The notes under the pieces were generated by a model. It made no database searches. It was not told where the DNA came from and was given only the letters and a program-made list of their open reading frames with translations. 64,000 nt of DNA from Spirometra erinaceieuropaei (taxonomy: Eukaryota > Platyhelminthes > Cestoda > Diphyllobothriidea > Diphyllobothriidae), in NCBI GenBank assembly GCA_902702965.1, contig CACRXP010000006.1:1382755-1446754 (forward strand). The letters are read 5' to 3'. Position 1 is the first letter of the stretch, and every line of letters begins with the position of its first letter. A program made the position numbers and the translations under genes. Below are positions 20,564 to 30,850 of this stretch, piece after piece.

Positions 20564-21060
20564 GTTTCTACCGCTACCAGTACTACTATTATTGCAGATA
20601 ATGCATTGCGGCGGCTAGTACTACTAGCACTACTGGTACAGCTGACATTACCCACGCCACCGCTGCCGATACTACTACTACTACCACCACCATTACTACT
20701 ACTACTGTCACCTTTACTGGGAATACTTCTACCGGTACTACTACCACTAACAACATCGGTGCTATCACTACTACTGCCGATAGTCCTACCAGTGCAACTA
20801 CTACAGTCACTATCATTGTCATTACCGTGACTTATACTACTGTCACTTCTGCTAATGATGCTAACACCCCCGGCGCCATTGCCACCATCCCTACTACTGC
20901 TAACGTCATAACTGTTGCCAATATTGCTACCGCCACCAATGACATTGCTGCGAATAAAGTCACCAATATTGCCACTGCTGTTACTGCTACCACCATGGAC
21001 GCACTAATTCCAGCATTAGTATTGTCGTTGTTTCTCCTACTTCGGCCACCCCTACTGCAG
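20410..21060. repeat. ACT/ACC-type triplet tract, perfect core then degenerate
   Basis: A near-perfect CTA/ACT array lies at 20469-20563 with one AAT interruption. About 500 bases of strongly 3-periodic, diverged triplets (ACT, ACC, GCC, GCT) follow. Long leucine- or valine-rich frames on both strands are artefacts of the period. The same kind of sequence resumes at 21820 and 22905. Confidence 0.85.
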
Positions 21061-21819
21061 CAAACTTCACAGGGTTTGTTACTGCTTCTACTGTCAATAC
21101 GACAGGGCATGGAAATAGGTATCCCCTGCCTCCGTATTGCAGGTGCCCTTTCTCTAAATTCCGAAAAGAGGGCCGGGGCTAGTGTCGGACGGATTGGTGT
21201 TTGGGTTGGACTTATGCGTTTTAGTGATAGGGTTGAGGTTAAAGGTAGGACATGGGAAAAGACCCATCCCCCTCCCTTGGAACTGTAGGTTTACTCACAT
21301 TTTCGATTTTTCACTCTAAACTTTCTTGTACACCTCAAAATTTCTGTACCATTGTTTAAATTAACTAACATACACACACTTGGTTTCGACTTGCGAAAAA
21401 GCGTGACTTTTGTGTCCGTCTGCTGCTTGTTGTCATTGTTTCGTTGATTACAGTCATTTGCGTCAATCGTTTTTAGTCAATCGACACGAAACTTTTATAT
21501 CTTTTGGCCATATTTAACTGGACGTAATTTCACCTGAGCAACAAGCCTCATTCACTGACTTCGTCTCGGATTTTACCCAGCACATGTACCCCACGGTCAA
21601 CGCTTGTGGAGAAGGCTTTATTTATCGTGAGTCTGTATAATTATTTACCTTTTGTCGTTTTTCTTATACTCATTTTGCTATCGTTGTTTTTCTTGTAAGA
21701 AACGCAACACCCCCACTTAGAGTTAGATATTTATTATTGTTTGTAGTTTAATTGCCGTTTACACTACAGAACTCAGCGCAAGACCAGCCATAGTAGAAGT
21801 GCTTATTCGCGTTCTAAAT
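21061..21819. other. Unassigned DNA
   Basis: No repeat or gene is recognised between the two parts of the triplet tract. Confidence 0.35.
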
Positions 21820-21930
21820 CTTTAGTGCTGCTGCCACTACTACCACTAATACTAATACTGCTGCAAACGGCTCTGCGAATGCTACTAATACAACCGTCGC
21901 CGGTATTGCCGCTGCCACTAAACTTTTTGC
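21820..21930. repeat. Degenerate ACT/GCT triplet tract, left piece
   Basis: Diverged ACT, GCT and GCC triplets stop just short of the beta element's left end and resume directly beyond its right end, so the element appears to have inserted into one tract. Confidence 0.7.
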
Positions 21931-21933
21931 GTC

Positions 21934-22896
21934 CAGTAGGTGGACTGACTCATGAAATTTCGACCGAAATTCCTAAAAACGTTTTCGTTTCGAAAAGATT
22001 AATTAAGTAGGGTTGGAAAACTAGACAGCCTGCAACATAATTATATAATATTTCAGTTACGTCAGGATGCCGGCTTTCGAATGAACTACAAGTGCAAAAA
22101 CTACACTCCGTAAAAAATGACTATATATGTAGCATGAATTTTTCGCATTGATTTTCGATGTCTTTAAAAGTCCAATTATAGTTTGTAGAAAGCATGCACA
22201 AAATATTCATTCTTTTGCTCATTCGACAGACAACTACGTCTTCTTCTAATTTAATACTCGAAAGAGGGACATAATTCAGTTTTAAAAAGTTTTCCGATTC
22301 CCGAATAATTTTGAACCCGCTCTACCGTCACACTTGGATTCAGGGTTTTCAAACTAAAAGCCGTATATTTTCCGCCTACGGAAAACTACACAGTCCTCTA
22401 CGGTACTACAGGGGGACCATATAGGGTTTATAAAATTTAGCAGTGGATTTGATCTACATTGTTAACTTTACAAGCCACACTGGTAAATGAAGAGACATGA
22501 CGATTTATGAATGGCCATTTCACGGTATTTAAAAGTCCCACAATTAGAAACATTTTAAAAACCGAATTATGTCCCTCTTTTGAGTCTTAAATTAGAAGAA
22601 GACGTAGTTGTCTGTCGAATGAGCAAAAGAATGAATATTTTGTGCAAGTTTTTCATAAAATATAGCTGGACATTTAGGGGCATCGAAAATCAATGAGAAA
22701 ATGCATGCGAATTAAGTAGTCATTTATCACAGAGCCGGAACGAAGTTCATTTGAAAGCCGGCATCTTGAGGAAACTGCAGTATCATAGAATCATGTTGCA
22801 GGCTGACTAGTTTTACAACCTATTTAATTAATCTTTTCAAGACGAAAACGCATTTCGGAATTTCTGTTGACATTTCATAAGTTAGCCAACCTACTG
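21934..22896 (+). mobile_element. Beta-family long-TIR element inside a triplet tract
   Basis: The left end is CAGTAGGTGGACTGACTCAT; the right end is ATAAGTTAGCCAACCTACTG followed by TA (22897-22898). The left flank is TC, not TA. The 963 bases hold arms of roughly 390 bases and no coding frame. Related copies lie at 50083-51054 and 57611-58608. Confidence 0.85.
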
Positions 22897-22904
22897 TATA
22901 CTTC

Positions 22905-23400
22905 CACACCACTGCCACTAATATCAACGTCCCCACCACAGCCATATACGGTACTACGTACACAGATACAAATACTGCTTGATCCACCACTATCACCACT
23001 GTTTATACTGCTTGCAATACTAATATTGCCACTACTACTACTACCACCACCAGCGCCACTAACACCTTTATTCCTACACCCCCTACAGATGACGAGGCTT
23101 GTGCTGCTATTACGATCATTTCTGAGATTGAGACTTCTAACACCATCGCCGTTACAGTTGCTGCTGCTACTATAACTGGTGCTAATACTACACCTAACAC
23201 TACCATTATCAATAATGCCTCTGTTTTAATTACTACGCTTAGTTCTACCGCTAATATAACTGAGATTTCTGTCACAATGCTGGATCTAATAACATCATCG
23301 CAACCATTAGTGTTGCCACTAGAAATACCATTTCTGCAACAGGCGGTATCACAGTTTTGCTACTACAACTACTACCGCCACCACCAGTACTTCCATCGCC
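22905..23400. repeat. Degenerate ACT triplet tract, right piece
   Basis: Diverged ACT, ATT and GCC triplets form a 3-periodic stretch. The Leu/Pro-rich and Val-rich frames here are artefacts. It ends close to a PLE terminal-repeat fragment. Confidence 0.7.
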
Positions 23401-23454
23401 ACTAATATCAGTGCTTTTTCGGGACGATCTTGGTGCTGCGAGCCAACGTTTCCT

Positions 23455-23600
23455 TACTCCCGTAGACCGAGCTCCAAGAAGCGGTTGGGAAGAAGGAGAT
23501 ACGATCGCTGAAGGATAAATTTTATTCGGCTGGCGTTTCGAGCTAATACGCGAATAAATCACTAGGGACAAAATAAGATAAAGATGAATGGATGATGGAT
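23455..23600 (-). mobile_element. PLE terminal-repeat fragment with eroded hammerhead (PLE-8)
   Basis: The minus strand carries the block CAGCGATCGTATCTCCTTCTTC, as found after the hammerheads of PLE-2 and PLE-3. It is preceded by GAAACGCCAGCCGAATAAA and CUAGUGA at about 23528-23569, where the functional core would read CUGAUGA and GAAACGUC. No ORF is attached. Confidence 0.55.
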
Positions 23601-23690
23601 ACAAATGTGAATCCAAAACATCACTCAGGATAAACTCCTGGTCTAGCGACCGAATCTCCAATTTTTCCGGCCGTGTTTCCAACAAGGTTC

Positions 23691-24330
23691 GTGGCGATGC
23701 TTCTCTGGATCGGCATTCTAATTGCGTACCCTCAATTTTCGGGGTTAAAATTAGTGCTCTTCTCTCGGGCTCAGATTGCTTTAACGTGCTAGGTCTTTCA
23801 AAAACTTACTCCAATTGTGAGTGGACTCTGTTAACAGAAACTGAAGAAGAAAATAAGGCTTCGCCATGCTTCTCTCAAAAAAACATTCCTACCATTATTG
23901 CCCATTCTGCTCTTATGCTCTCTAGCGTTTTTTCATGCTCTGCTTGCTTGAAAGCCCATCTAAAGGTGAGTTTTGAAAGCTGCTGTTCTTTCGAATATGT
24001 CACCAACAAATGTGACAGAATTTCTTCTCCCCCCCCCCCCACCTTGGATATGCTTTTGCGGCCCTGAAGGGAACTCAACTAATTGGGCTTGCGTGACTGC
24101 TTAAGTGAACAGAGAGATTTCCACGCAAAACGACCTGTTTATTGGTCCGCTCTTTTTGCCTCTTCCAAATCCTCCTCCTACCCTTCATACAACGCTTGGG
24201 ACAACAGTCAACACCTCACTGGTTCCTGTTGGTAAAAACTTGGATTCACTAAGGCAAAATATTATTTTTACTCTCAATTAGTTCAATCAAGACGAATTCT
24301 GGACTAGATCTCACTTCGTAGCCGTACCTG
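23691..24330. other. Unassigned DNA
   Basis: A 159-residue frame (23588-24067, +) overlaps this stretch. It is Ser/Cys-rich with no recognised domain. A C-run lies near 24031. Confidence 0.3.
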
Positions 24331-24400
24331 TTGGGGGTTAGGGGCTAAGGTTAGTGGACAGGAGTTGGGGTTAGGGTTAGAGGTTAGGCTGGGGCTTGTC
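24331..24400. repeat. Interstitial telomere-like tract
   Basis: Short GGTTAG, GGGTTAG and GGGGTTAGGG variants on the plus strand. Confidence 0.65.
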
Positions 24401-25270
24401 TTCTTCAGGTACGCCTACGAAAAAAGATTCGACCGTCTTCTGCCCTTTGTCACTGGTTGACGATGCCTCACCACTTCGCCTTAAACTGTGCTGTACCCGG
24501 TGGGCACTCATTTTAATGCGTATTTTCAAATTACCATTCAGGCAATCAATGGTGTCTGATGCCTGATTTACTGTCGGAATCTCTCACATCCCTAAAAAGC
24601 TCACTACTGTTCGTCCTAGGTCCACCCTTCCAACTGCCCGCTCATTCGTTCTTCTGAAGCCCACTGAACGAGTTGTCCCAGGCAATATCCCCCATTTGCC
24701 TTCCATCCAATCGTAATCTCCACACTTGTCGCATAAAGTCGGGAGCATTACCCTAGATGTCATTGGTCTTGGGGTTCAGTCGTTTTTTAACACAATCTGA
24801 CGTACATGCGCATAATCATTCCTTGGCTATTCCTCCGCCTGCAACACACTTTCACGCGACCTCCCTCTTAAAACAGCGTTCAATTGTGGGTTCGCTGGCT
24901 GACTTGTCTCCTGGCTTGTTGGCTAATTTTCGATAGGTACTCGGTCTGTTCAGTCTAGCGGTCGTATCTTTATTCTTATCCGAAATAAGAGCAGAGTGCT
25001 TCAAGGTCCTATCTTATTCCCTTACCTCTTTTTGATTCACGCAGAGGATCTACGCTCATCCCAAAAGCTGCCTATGTATCAGGTCTGCCGATGGCATGCA
25101 TGTTGGTCACTCTGTCAAAAACGTGCTTGACCTCCAACATCCTAAATGCGGTTTGGACTATGTTTCAGCATATCCATCGAAAACGGCCTCCTACACACTC
25201 GGAAGTCACCTCCGCTGTGACCGAGTCTCAATCCCGAGTATTTCGACGTTCTCAGGTTTGCTGTGCATTG
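24401..25270. other. Unassigned DNA, possible PLE-derived patch
   Basis: Bases 25060-25200 share a GGCATGYATRTTSSTCACTC-type block with about 55321-55350. This could be decayed PLE linker, but the evidence is thin. Confidence 0.25.
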
Positions 25271-25317
25271 ATGATATTGAAGAAGGAGACACAATCGCTG
25301 AAACAAGAGCTTTATTA

Positions 25318-25359
25318 GCCTGACGTTTCGGATTCCTGCTCGAACCCATCATCGGAGAT
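25318..25359 (-). ncRNA. Hammerhead ribozyme-like motif of PLE-3 (mutated core)
   Basis: The layout equals that at 15399-15440, but the core reads CCGAUGA (25355-25349) instead of CUGAUGA, and the stem I partner is AUCU. GAAACGUC (25329-25322) and AGGC (25321-25318) are intact. The core change U4 to C probably lowers or abolishes cleavage. Confidence 0.5.
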
Positions 25360-25498
25360 AAAAGCTGATACAGGTGGTTCATGCAAAAGGGGCTGCAGTA
25401 TTTATAGGATGCAGTCGCCATGCTACCGCATACCTATGAATATTCACGGCTCCCCCCGCCCCTTCATCAGGGATCGTTGCCCTTGGTGTGATGACTGT

Positions 25499-26170
25499 TT
25501 AATGGCCGATATTCGCGTCTTTAATTGCAGAAATTTCATCACATGCGTTGGAGGTTGGTGTGATGATTGCTCGACCATTTGACGTATCGATACTGGTGTT
25601 GGGAGAAGTGTTCACCTGTGCGCTTCCCGCGTGACTACTTACTCCGCCTGGGCGAAGAGGAAGGCCATTGTACTTGTTAATGGGCAGGGGGCCAGTAAAC
25701 CATGACTGAAGCAGCTCCCGGCACACGCGGCTGTCACCTCTAACGAGAGTTTCGATCTCGTCGAATTTGAATGTGTGGCCGGATCTCGTCGAATGAACCG
25801 CAACTTGAGAGCTGGCGTCATTTCTCCGCACCACTGCAGCGTGTTCGACCATTCGCGTTCGGGCCTGTCTTCCGGTTTCTCCAACGTAGTTGCTTTGTCC
25901 GCAACTGCACCAGACCCAATAAACGACACCAGACGTTTTTAGCCGTGGCAGTAGGTATTTCGGTTTCATTACCTGATGCCTGATGGTTGCCTTCGGTCTG
26001 TGTGTAACACCAACCCCAAGTGGTGCGAGAAGGCGGCCGACAGCTTCCGAAACGTTCTTGACATACGGAAGCGCTCGCCAAAATCTGGGGTTCCTGCGGT
26101 TGGGTTTTTCGTGCCTTCTGTGCATGCACCGATTGACGAAGTTGCGCGGGTAGCCATTGGTTTTGAAAGC
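25499..26170 (-). pseudogene. PLE-3 GIY-YIG endonuclease fragment
   Basis: The 247-residue frame opens at 26242, but homology to PLE-2 begins near residue 25 (AFKTNGYPRNFV). ALPYVKNVSEAV, VVYWV, NYVGETGRQARTR and EH follow, then RELLQSWFTG with the conserved Glu. Relative to PLE-2 it lacks a few residues before the LRLG-like block and ends earlier. No RT catalytic motif remains. Confidence 0.8.
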
Positions 26171-26189
26171 TTTCCTGGGACTTGTCTCT

Positions 26190-26814
26190 TCGCTTCTATT
26201 GGCATTGACGATTTTCTCATTCAGGTTCTCATTCCCCTGCATCTAGAATTCCTTTTTAACATAGTACATAAAGTGAATCATAAATCTCAAAATTTTCTTT
26301 CCTACCGCACCTCCTGAACCTCTAATCTGGCGAACTGTAGATGTTTCGTAGTCCCCTCCTCATTGTTTTCTGTTCTACCGCCTTTTTCAATTTACCTAAC
26401 TAGAATTTTTCATTTTAAAACGTGTCCCGCACGTCCTATTCTACAGCCGCAAAGGTCAGACTGCCTGTCTATCAAATTCTCGATAATGCCGCCCATCCCT
26501 TTCACGCTGACCAACCTGTCGCGAAGTCAGTCCGATCCAGCCCAAGTGGCTGTCGTCATATCCATTGTCGTACGCGAGTGCATAAGCTATCATTTACACC
26601 ATCATTGACACGACTTCAGACCCTCAGTGATGCTGAAATCCAGAAACTGGGGTCGAACTTCTCACCTTAGTAATTGAGCCGTCTTATGTTGACAAAAAGT
26701 CTTAGTCCTTAGTCCTCTGCTCTCCAAGCCTGTTGAATGGAGAGAGTTTTTGCTGAAAAGTTTTAAAGGTCTGTTTCGAAACGGCGCTCGTTTTTTCCCT
26801 CTCTTCATTACTGG
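26190..26814. other. Unassigned DNA
   Basis: No recognised gene or repeat. Confidence 0.35.
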
Positions 26815-26955
26815 CACTCGAACTACAATCGTTGCATCTACTGCCACAGCCACTACTATGGCTACTGAAACTGCGACAAGTACAACTAGTACTAATGTCA
26901 CTGTTCTACCATTCCTGGTACCACTACTCTACTACTTCCAACACCAATAATACTA
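26815..26955. repeat. Degenerate ACT triplet tract
   Basis: Diverged ACT, GCT and ACA triplets like those near 20.5-23.4 kb; short Thr- or Val-rich frames are artefacts. Confidence 0.6.
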
Positions 26956-27039
26956 TTACGTGTTCCTTTGTCTGAGTCCGTGAATAATTAATTAGTCTAT
27001 TTATGCATCGACTTTTCCATCCTTTTTCAGTTTTGAATT

Positions 27040-27190
27040 CCTCAAGTGGACGTTAGCATTGGGTGATTACATCTGGATCGTCACCGACGACGATGTGAAC
27101 CGTATGCCTTAGAGCATGGTGGGCGCAGGACGGTGACTTGCGTGTTTATTACTTCGTTGTGAAAGCACACTTGTACAGTATCTGCCGTAC
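27040..27190 (-). repeat. 'R' repeat fragment
   Basis: The minus strand carries CAAGTGTGCTTTCAC, then GTCACCGTCCTGCGCCCACCAT, then a GTTGACATCGTCGTCGGTGA-like end, matching 2728-2815. Confidence 0.6.
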
Positions 27191-27406
27191 TCTCCCTCCT
27201 CCCTCACCTACCTGGACCCACAATCAGGACGTTCGAAGGCTGGTTTGGACGCAATGGCTGATAAAGTCAGCGTCGCGGACTGCACATGCGAGGACCAAGC
27301 CGTCTATAGTTCAGAGCCATCGGGCACTATCTTCTTGATGAATCCATAAAATGAATGAGTCACAGAACCTTTTCACTAGAAAAGAAGAGACGAGTTCCAG
27401 GAAGCA

Positions 27407-27441
27407 GTTCAGAAAAAGAAGAAGAAGAAGAAGAAGAAGAA

Positions 27442-27506
<65 letters not shown>

Positions 27507-27604
27507 CGATGAAGGAGAGATCACTGAACATGAAGTTTATTGACATGACGCCAGGCCAATAAACTTCATGTTCCAGTGATCGAATCTTCTTCTTTTTCTG
27601 AACC
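27407..27604. repeat. Hairpin of PLE terminal-repeat starts with a GAA/GAT expansion in one arm
   Basis: The arms are GTTCAGAAAAAGAAGAAG plus GAGATCACTGAACATGAAGT (27407-27541) and the complement at about 27557-27604. The left arm is interrupted by a GAA run followed by more than 20 GAT triplets (27442-27505). Away from the hairpin centre, each arm reads like PLE terminal repeat just past the hammerhead cut site: GGCCAATAAAC compares with GGCTAATAAAG, then GTGATCGAATCTTCTTC with GCGATCGTGTCTCCTTCTTC. The Asp/Glu-rich ORF is an artefact. Confidence 0.6.
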
Positions 27605-27704
27605 GTTCCACTGCCTGGTACTTAGACCAAACGCCGTCGGTTGTCATGATGAGCTCCTCCAATGAGTATACAGGGAGGAGGGGGGAAGGCGCAATTAAGT
27701 AGTT
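27605..27704 (-). repeat. 'R' repeat fragment joined to the hairpin
   Basis: Reverse complement of the block at about 2612-2715 (CCAGGCAGTGGAA, GTATACTCA, ACTTAATTGCGCC). Confidence 0.6.
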
Positions 27705-27879
27705 TTAATGGTAGGGGGCGCTCGCCGATCGTTCTTACGGAATTCACTCGTTCCGTTGGGCCTTACGGGCTCTTTCTCGAGCCCAACCAGCAGCCGCACA
27801 GCGGCGCATGAGATAGGCAGAATGGCATTGCCGAAAAAGACAAGGGAGACTGGAATGACCTTTTGTGGCTTATCAGCCG
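27705..27879 (-). repeat. Inverted 3'-half SINE fragment
   Basis: Reverse complement of the SINE tail: CGATCGTTCTTACGGAATTC, GAGCCCAACCAG, GCGCATGAGATAGGCAGAAT, GGGAGACTGGAATG. It meets the full SINE head-to-head at about 27880. The junction differs from the one at 2279, so the two inverted dimers arose separately or rearranged. Confidence 0.7.
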
Positions 27880-28100
27880 TCGGTGAGCGCCCCCTACCAT
27901 TGTATAATCCCAATCGAGAAATCGACAGGGCGACGGGCTCGTAGCCCAGTGGCTAAAGGTGTGGACTTCTAAATAACAGGTTGCGAGTTCGAGCCTCGGG
28001 TGTTCCACACTTCGGGGTTGGCCATGACTGATTGACGACGGCTAATAAACCAGAAGTGGTCATTCCAGTCTCCCTGTCTTCGTCGGTAATGCCATTCTGC
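27880..28100 (+). repeat. tRNA-derived SINE (copy 3)
   Basis: The start block CGGTGAGCGCCCCCTACCAT is followed by a tRNA-like head at about 27941-28010, with TAGCCCAGTGG (A-box) and GGTTGCGAGTTCGAGCC (B-box). The tail runs to GCCATTCTGC. The anticodon-loop region reads ACTTCTAAA, which would fit an Arg-TCT-like ancestor; this is tentative. Confidence 0.75.
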
Positions 28101-29124
28101 GTAAGTAGTTTTGGCTGCGCTAGCACGCTCAGATGTGAACACGATCAGCTATCTCAGAGTTACCCCTTCTTGCCTTCTTCAGCTTCGTACCGGGGACAAA
28201 ATGCTTTAAATATCGTGGAATGGTCGGCTGAAGGGGACATTAACAGGCCCGAAACGACTGCCACCCCTGTCTTCCCCCTCCTTTGTCAGCCAGCCTGCAG
28301 TTGGGTCGAAGTGACTTTATGTCAGATATGTAAATAAGCACCGTCGTCATTGTCTTCATCAGTCCTTACGGCAGTAGTGCCCTGATTGATTTCTACACGA
28401 TAAGCACCTTGGTGTACTTCCAAGTTTAGACAAGTACCTGCTAACTGACCATCAAAAGTACGGTGGGATGAGCTGAACCGAATTACTCCGACTGATTTTG
28501 ATATCCAGTCCTCTCTGAGCTTAGGTATGAGCTTTGTCACAGGCAAATCCCGCTCTTGAGGGAAGACCATTTTCCCAACATTCCGGGATGTCAGCCAGAA
28601 CATATAGAGCGTCATTCGTTACCTTGGGTATTTCATGAATCCTTAACAGGTCACTCCTAAGGAGTTGCAAATTGCTTAGATGTACCTCCACTACAAGGCA
28701 CCACCGGGCCTTCTGCTCTGACGCACTTAGTGTCCCGTGCCTGCCGGGGCCAGCCAACTTACAATGAGTTGTGACAACGCTCAGGGCTTGACCATTTAGG
28801 GTGACTTTGATAGGCGCCGCGGTCACATGAGTCCTACCAATTGGATGGGACCTTCAGCCGGAACCGCTACCATCCGCGCTCTTTATGAACAACTCAATGA
28901 ACACCATCCCCTCAGCTCTGTCTCCCTGTTTCCAGACCATTGCCGTAGTGCTTACTTGTCATGTACAAGTCCACTTGATTAATAGCCTCATTCGTCTTCC
29001 ACATCACCTTAAATTTAAAACCATTTGGCGAACTGCACCCATATAAGCAGACAGGAGAAGCAAATACCGCAAAACCATTGCAGGTCTTCTGTTTTTGGTG
29101 CTAAGGGCGCTCACGTTTAGAATA
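28101..29124. other. Unassigned DNA with two overlapping minus-strand ORFs
   Basis: Minus-strand frames at 28521-28826 (101 residues) and 28322-28615 (97 residues) overlap. Their composition is more protein-like than most frames here, but no motif is recognised. They could be decayed exons; confidence is low. Confidence 0.25.
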
Positions 29125-29712
29125 CTAAAACGGCGTTCCTTCGGGTGACATTGAAGTTAACATCTAAATATTGTTCAAGAACTAGTGTGATTGCATACAT
29201 GACGGTTTGTCAACAGCCTACATTCTGAGTGTAGATTCCAAAACAGTTTTTCAGGGATTCGTTTTATCCTTGATTCGTTCGAGTTAAGTGAGATGGGGTT
29301 CAACAAGAGAAACTGGATTTAGCTTGATTTCACCGATTAGGACATCGTAGGTACAAAAGTTTTCATAAGGTGACATGCTATGAGGCCGGTCGGAGCCTAA
29401 TAAATTTAAGTAGGACTGACAGGCGTGAGCGTAGACATATTATTTGGTGTTTTTAGAGAGAATTTTTCTTCCGTTAAATTAATTTACAATTCTAGTTCGT
29501 TTTAGATCACGTTGAGATTCAGATCGGCCTCGAAATACTGCTGAATACTTCATGATTTTCAGCTTTTTCACCCGATCGTTCCTAAAAACAAATTCTGAAT
29601 TACCTGTCTGTTGAGAACTTTAAAATAAGATTATTCTTGATGACATTTACCGAAATAGTGAGTGTTAGGGCGCTCTTTTTCACGAAGAAGGTCGTTTGGG
29701 TCACATGTTGTT
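29125..29712 (+). mobile_element. Delta-family internal fragment
   Basis: Closely resembles 11200-11762 in the same orientation: GTGTGATT, GACGGTTTGTCAAC, GAGATGGGGTTCAACAAG, CAGATCGGCCTCGAA, TCACG.AG..GGTCGTTT. Both termini are missing. Confidence 0.8.
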
Positions 29713-30567
29713 GTTTATTTCAATCTTGCACACCTAGACACAACAACTCCAGTGTTTTTCATTCGGTTGACTTGATCACAGCTGACTGTGGGTGTGTGAC
29801 ACCACACCATTTCCTCCGTCCGTCAGTTTTAATGGCAAATACTGGGAGCTAGGCGCAAACAGATAAAGCTACAACAGTGCATTTCAGTTCTGGAGGTGTT
29901 CTGTTCACACTTTCCACTCTCGTCGTCGCCATTATCATTATCATCCCTTTTCTTCCTCTTCCCATTGCGACCCCTACTTAATCCTCGTCCCCTTATTGGT
30001 CAGTCTTTATCCCTCCTACATCAGCCTTCAGCTTAACCCGGTTACGTGGGGCGATTCGTTCATTCTGTCTGGCATATTCGCCATTGCTCGACAAAAGTGC
30101 CCGTAAACTTTGTAAGGAGCCTTTACGTTTACTCAGATTTCTCTACAGAATTCCCTGCCACTTCCAATCCGACTTACTCAATATGAATTTCGTTACGGGG
30201 CTAAGGGATGTATGTCTTTCTCCGGCGTGTCTTCACGAGCAGTTTGTAGACCCTCTGACTGGGCAGCACTTTACTGGAAGCGTAACTTGGGCCTTCGAGC
30301 TACTTATCCATTTCGGTAGGCGCAGCCTTTGATCTCAAGCGAAGGTGCGAGACTGGGTATTAATAGCCAACATTAAAGCGCTCATTGGCAGACGATCAGT
30401 TGGGACAGCAATAGCGTGAATATTTGTGAAAGCAGTGCGTGTTAAAATAAGAACATGCACAACAATTCCTTTTGTTAATGTACTCATGAGATGTGTTCAC
30501 AAGCAAGAGCGTGAGTTATGTCGCACTATGGGAAACTATAAACTGAAAACGGGTAGCATTAACCGTA
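29713..30567. other. Unassigned DNA
   Basis: Frames are short and without a domain; nothing recognised. Confidence 0.35.
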
Positions 30568-30850
30568 ACCATGAAGAATAATGGTGGCAGTGGTATTCGC
30601 AGTAGCAGTAATAAAACTAGTCATCGATTTAGTTTTTCTAGTACTCGTGAGAGCAGCGTCGGCAATATTGTCAGTAGTCTGGGCACGTGTTCCATTACCG
30701 AAACTGATATTGGTTTATACGTTAATACCGGTGATTTTGTCGATATCAACTGCAAGCATAGACGTGGCAGTGCTAAAATTAGTAGCAGTGGTTATAATAA
30801 TGATAATACGTGTATTAATGACAGGATTATCGTTAATTTTAGGAGTACTA
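30568..30850. repeat. Degenerate AGT triplet tract
   Basis: Diverged AGT, GGT and AAT triplets form the opposite-strand counterpart of the ACT tracts. Two overlapping ORFs, one Ser-rich and one Val/Leu-rich, follow the period and are artefacts. Confidence 0.65.

Larger units (their letters stand above)
25271..26178 (-). mobile_element. Penelope-like retroelement, 5'-truncated (PLE-3)
   Basis: The same lineage as PLE-2, truncated further into the linker. It contains the linker, GIY-YIG, C-terminal tail, 3' UTR and a hammerhead-like motif. At about 26173 it joins a short plus-strand piece, TTCCTGGGACTTGTCTCTTC, which is terminal-repeat sequence also present at about 16706-16725, so it too has an inverted end. 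Confidence 0.85.

Noticed and set aside
20358..21288. Leu/Pro- and Val-rich ORFs of 74-153 residues on both strands
   Set aside because: They follow the 3-base period of the ACT tract on both strands and end with it.
27355..27543. Glu/Asp-rich ORF
   Set aside because: It translates the GAA/GAT expansion in the hairpin arm.
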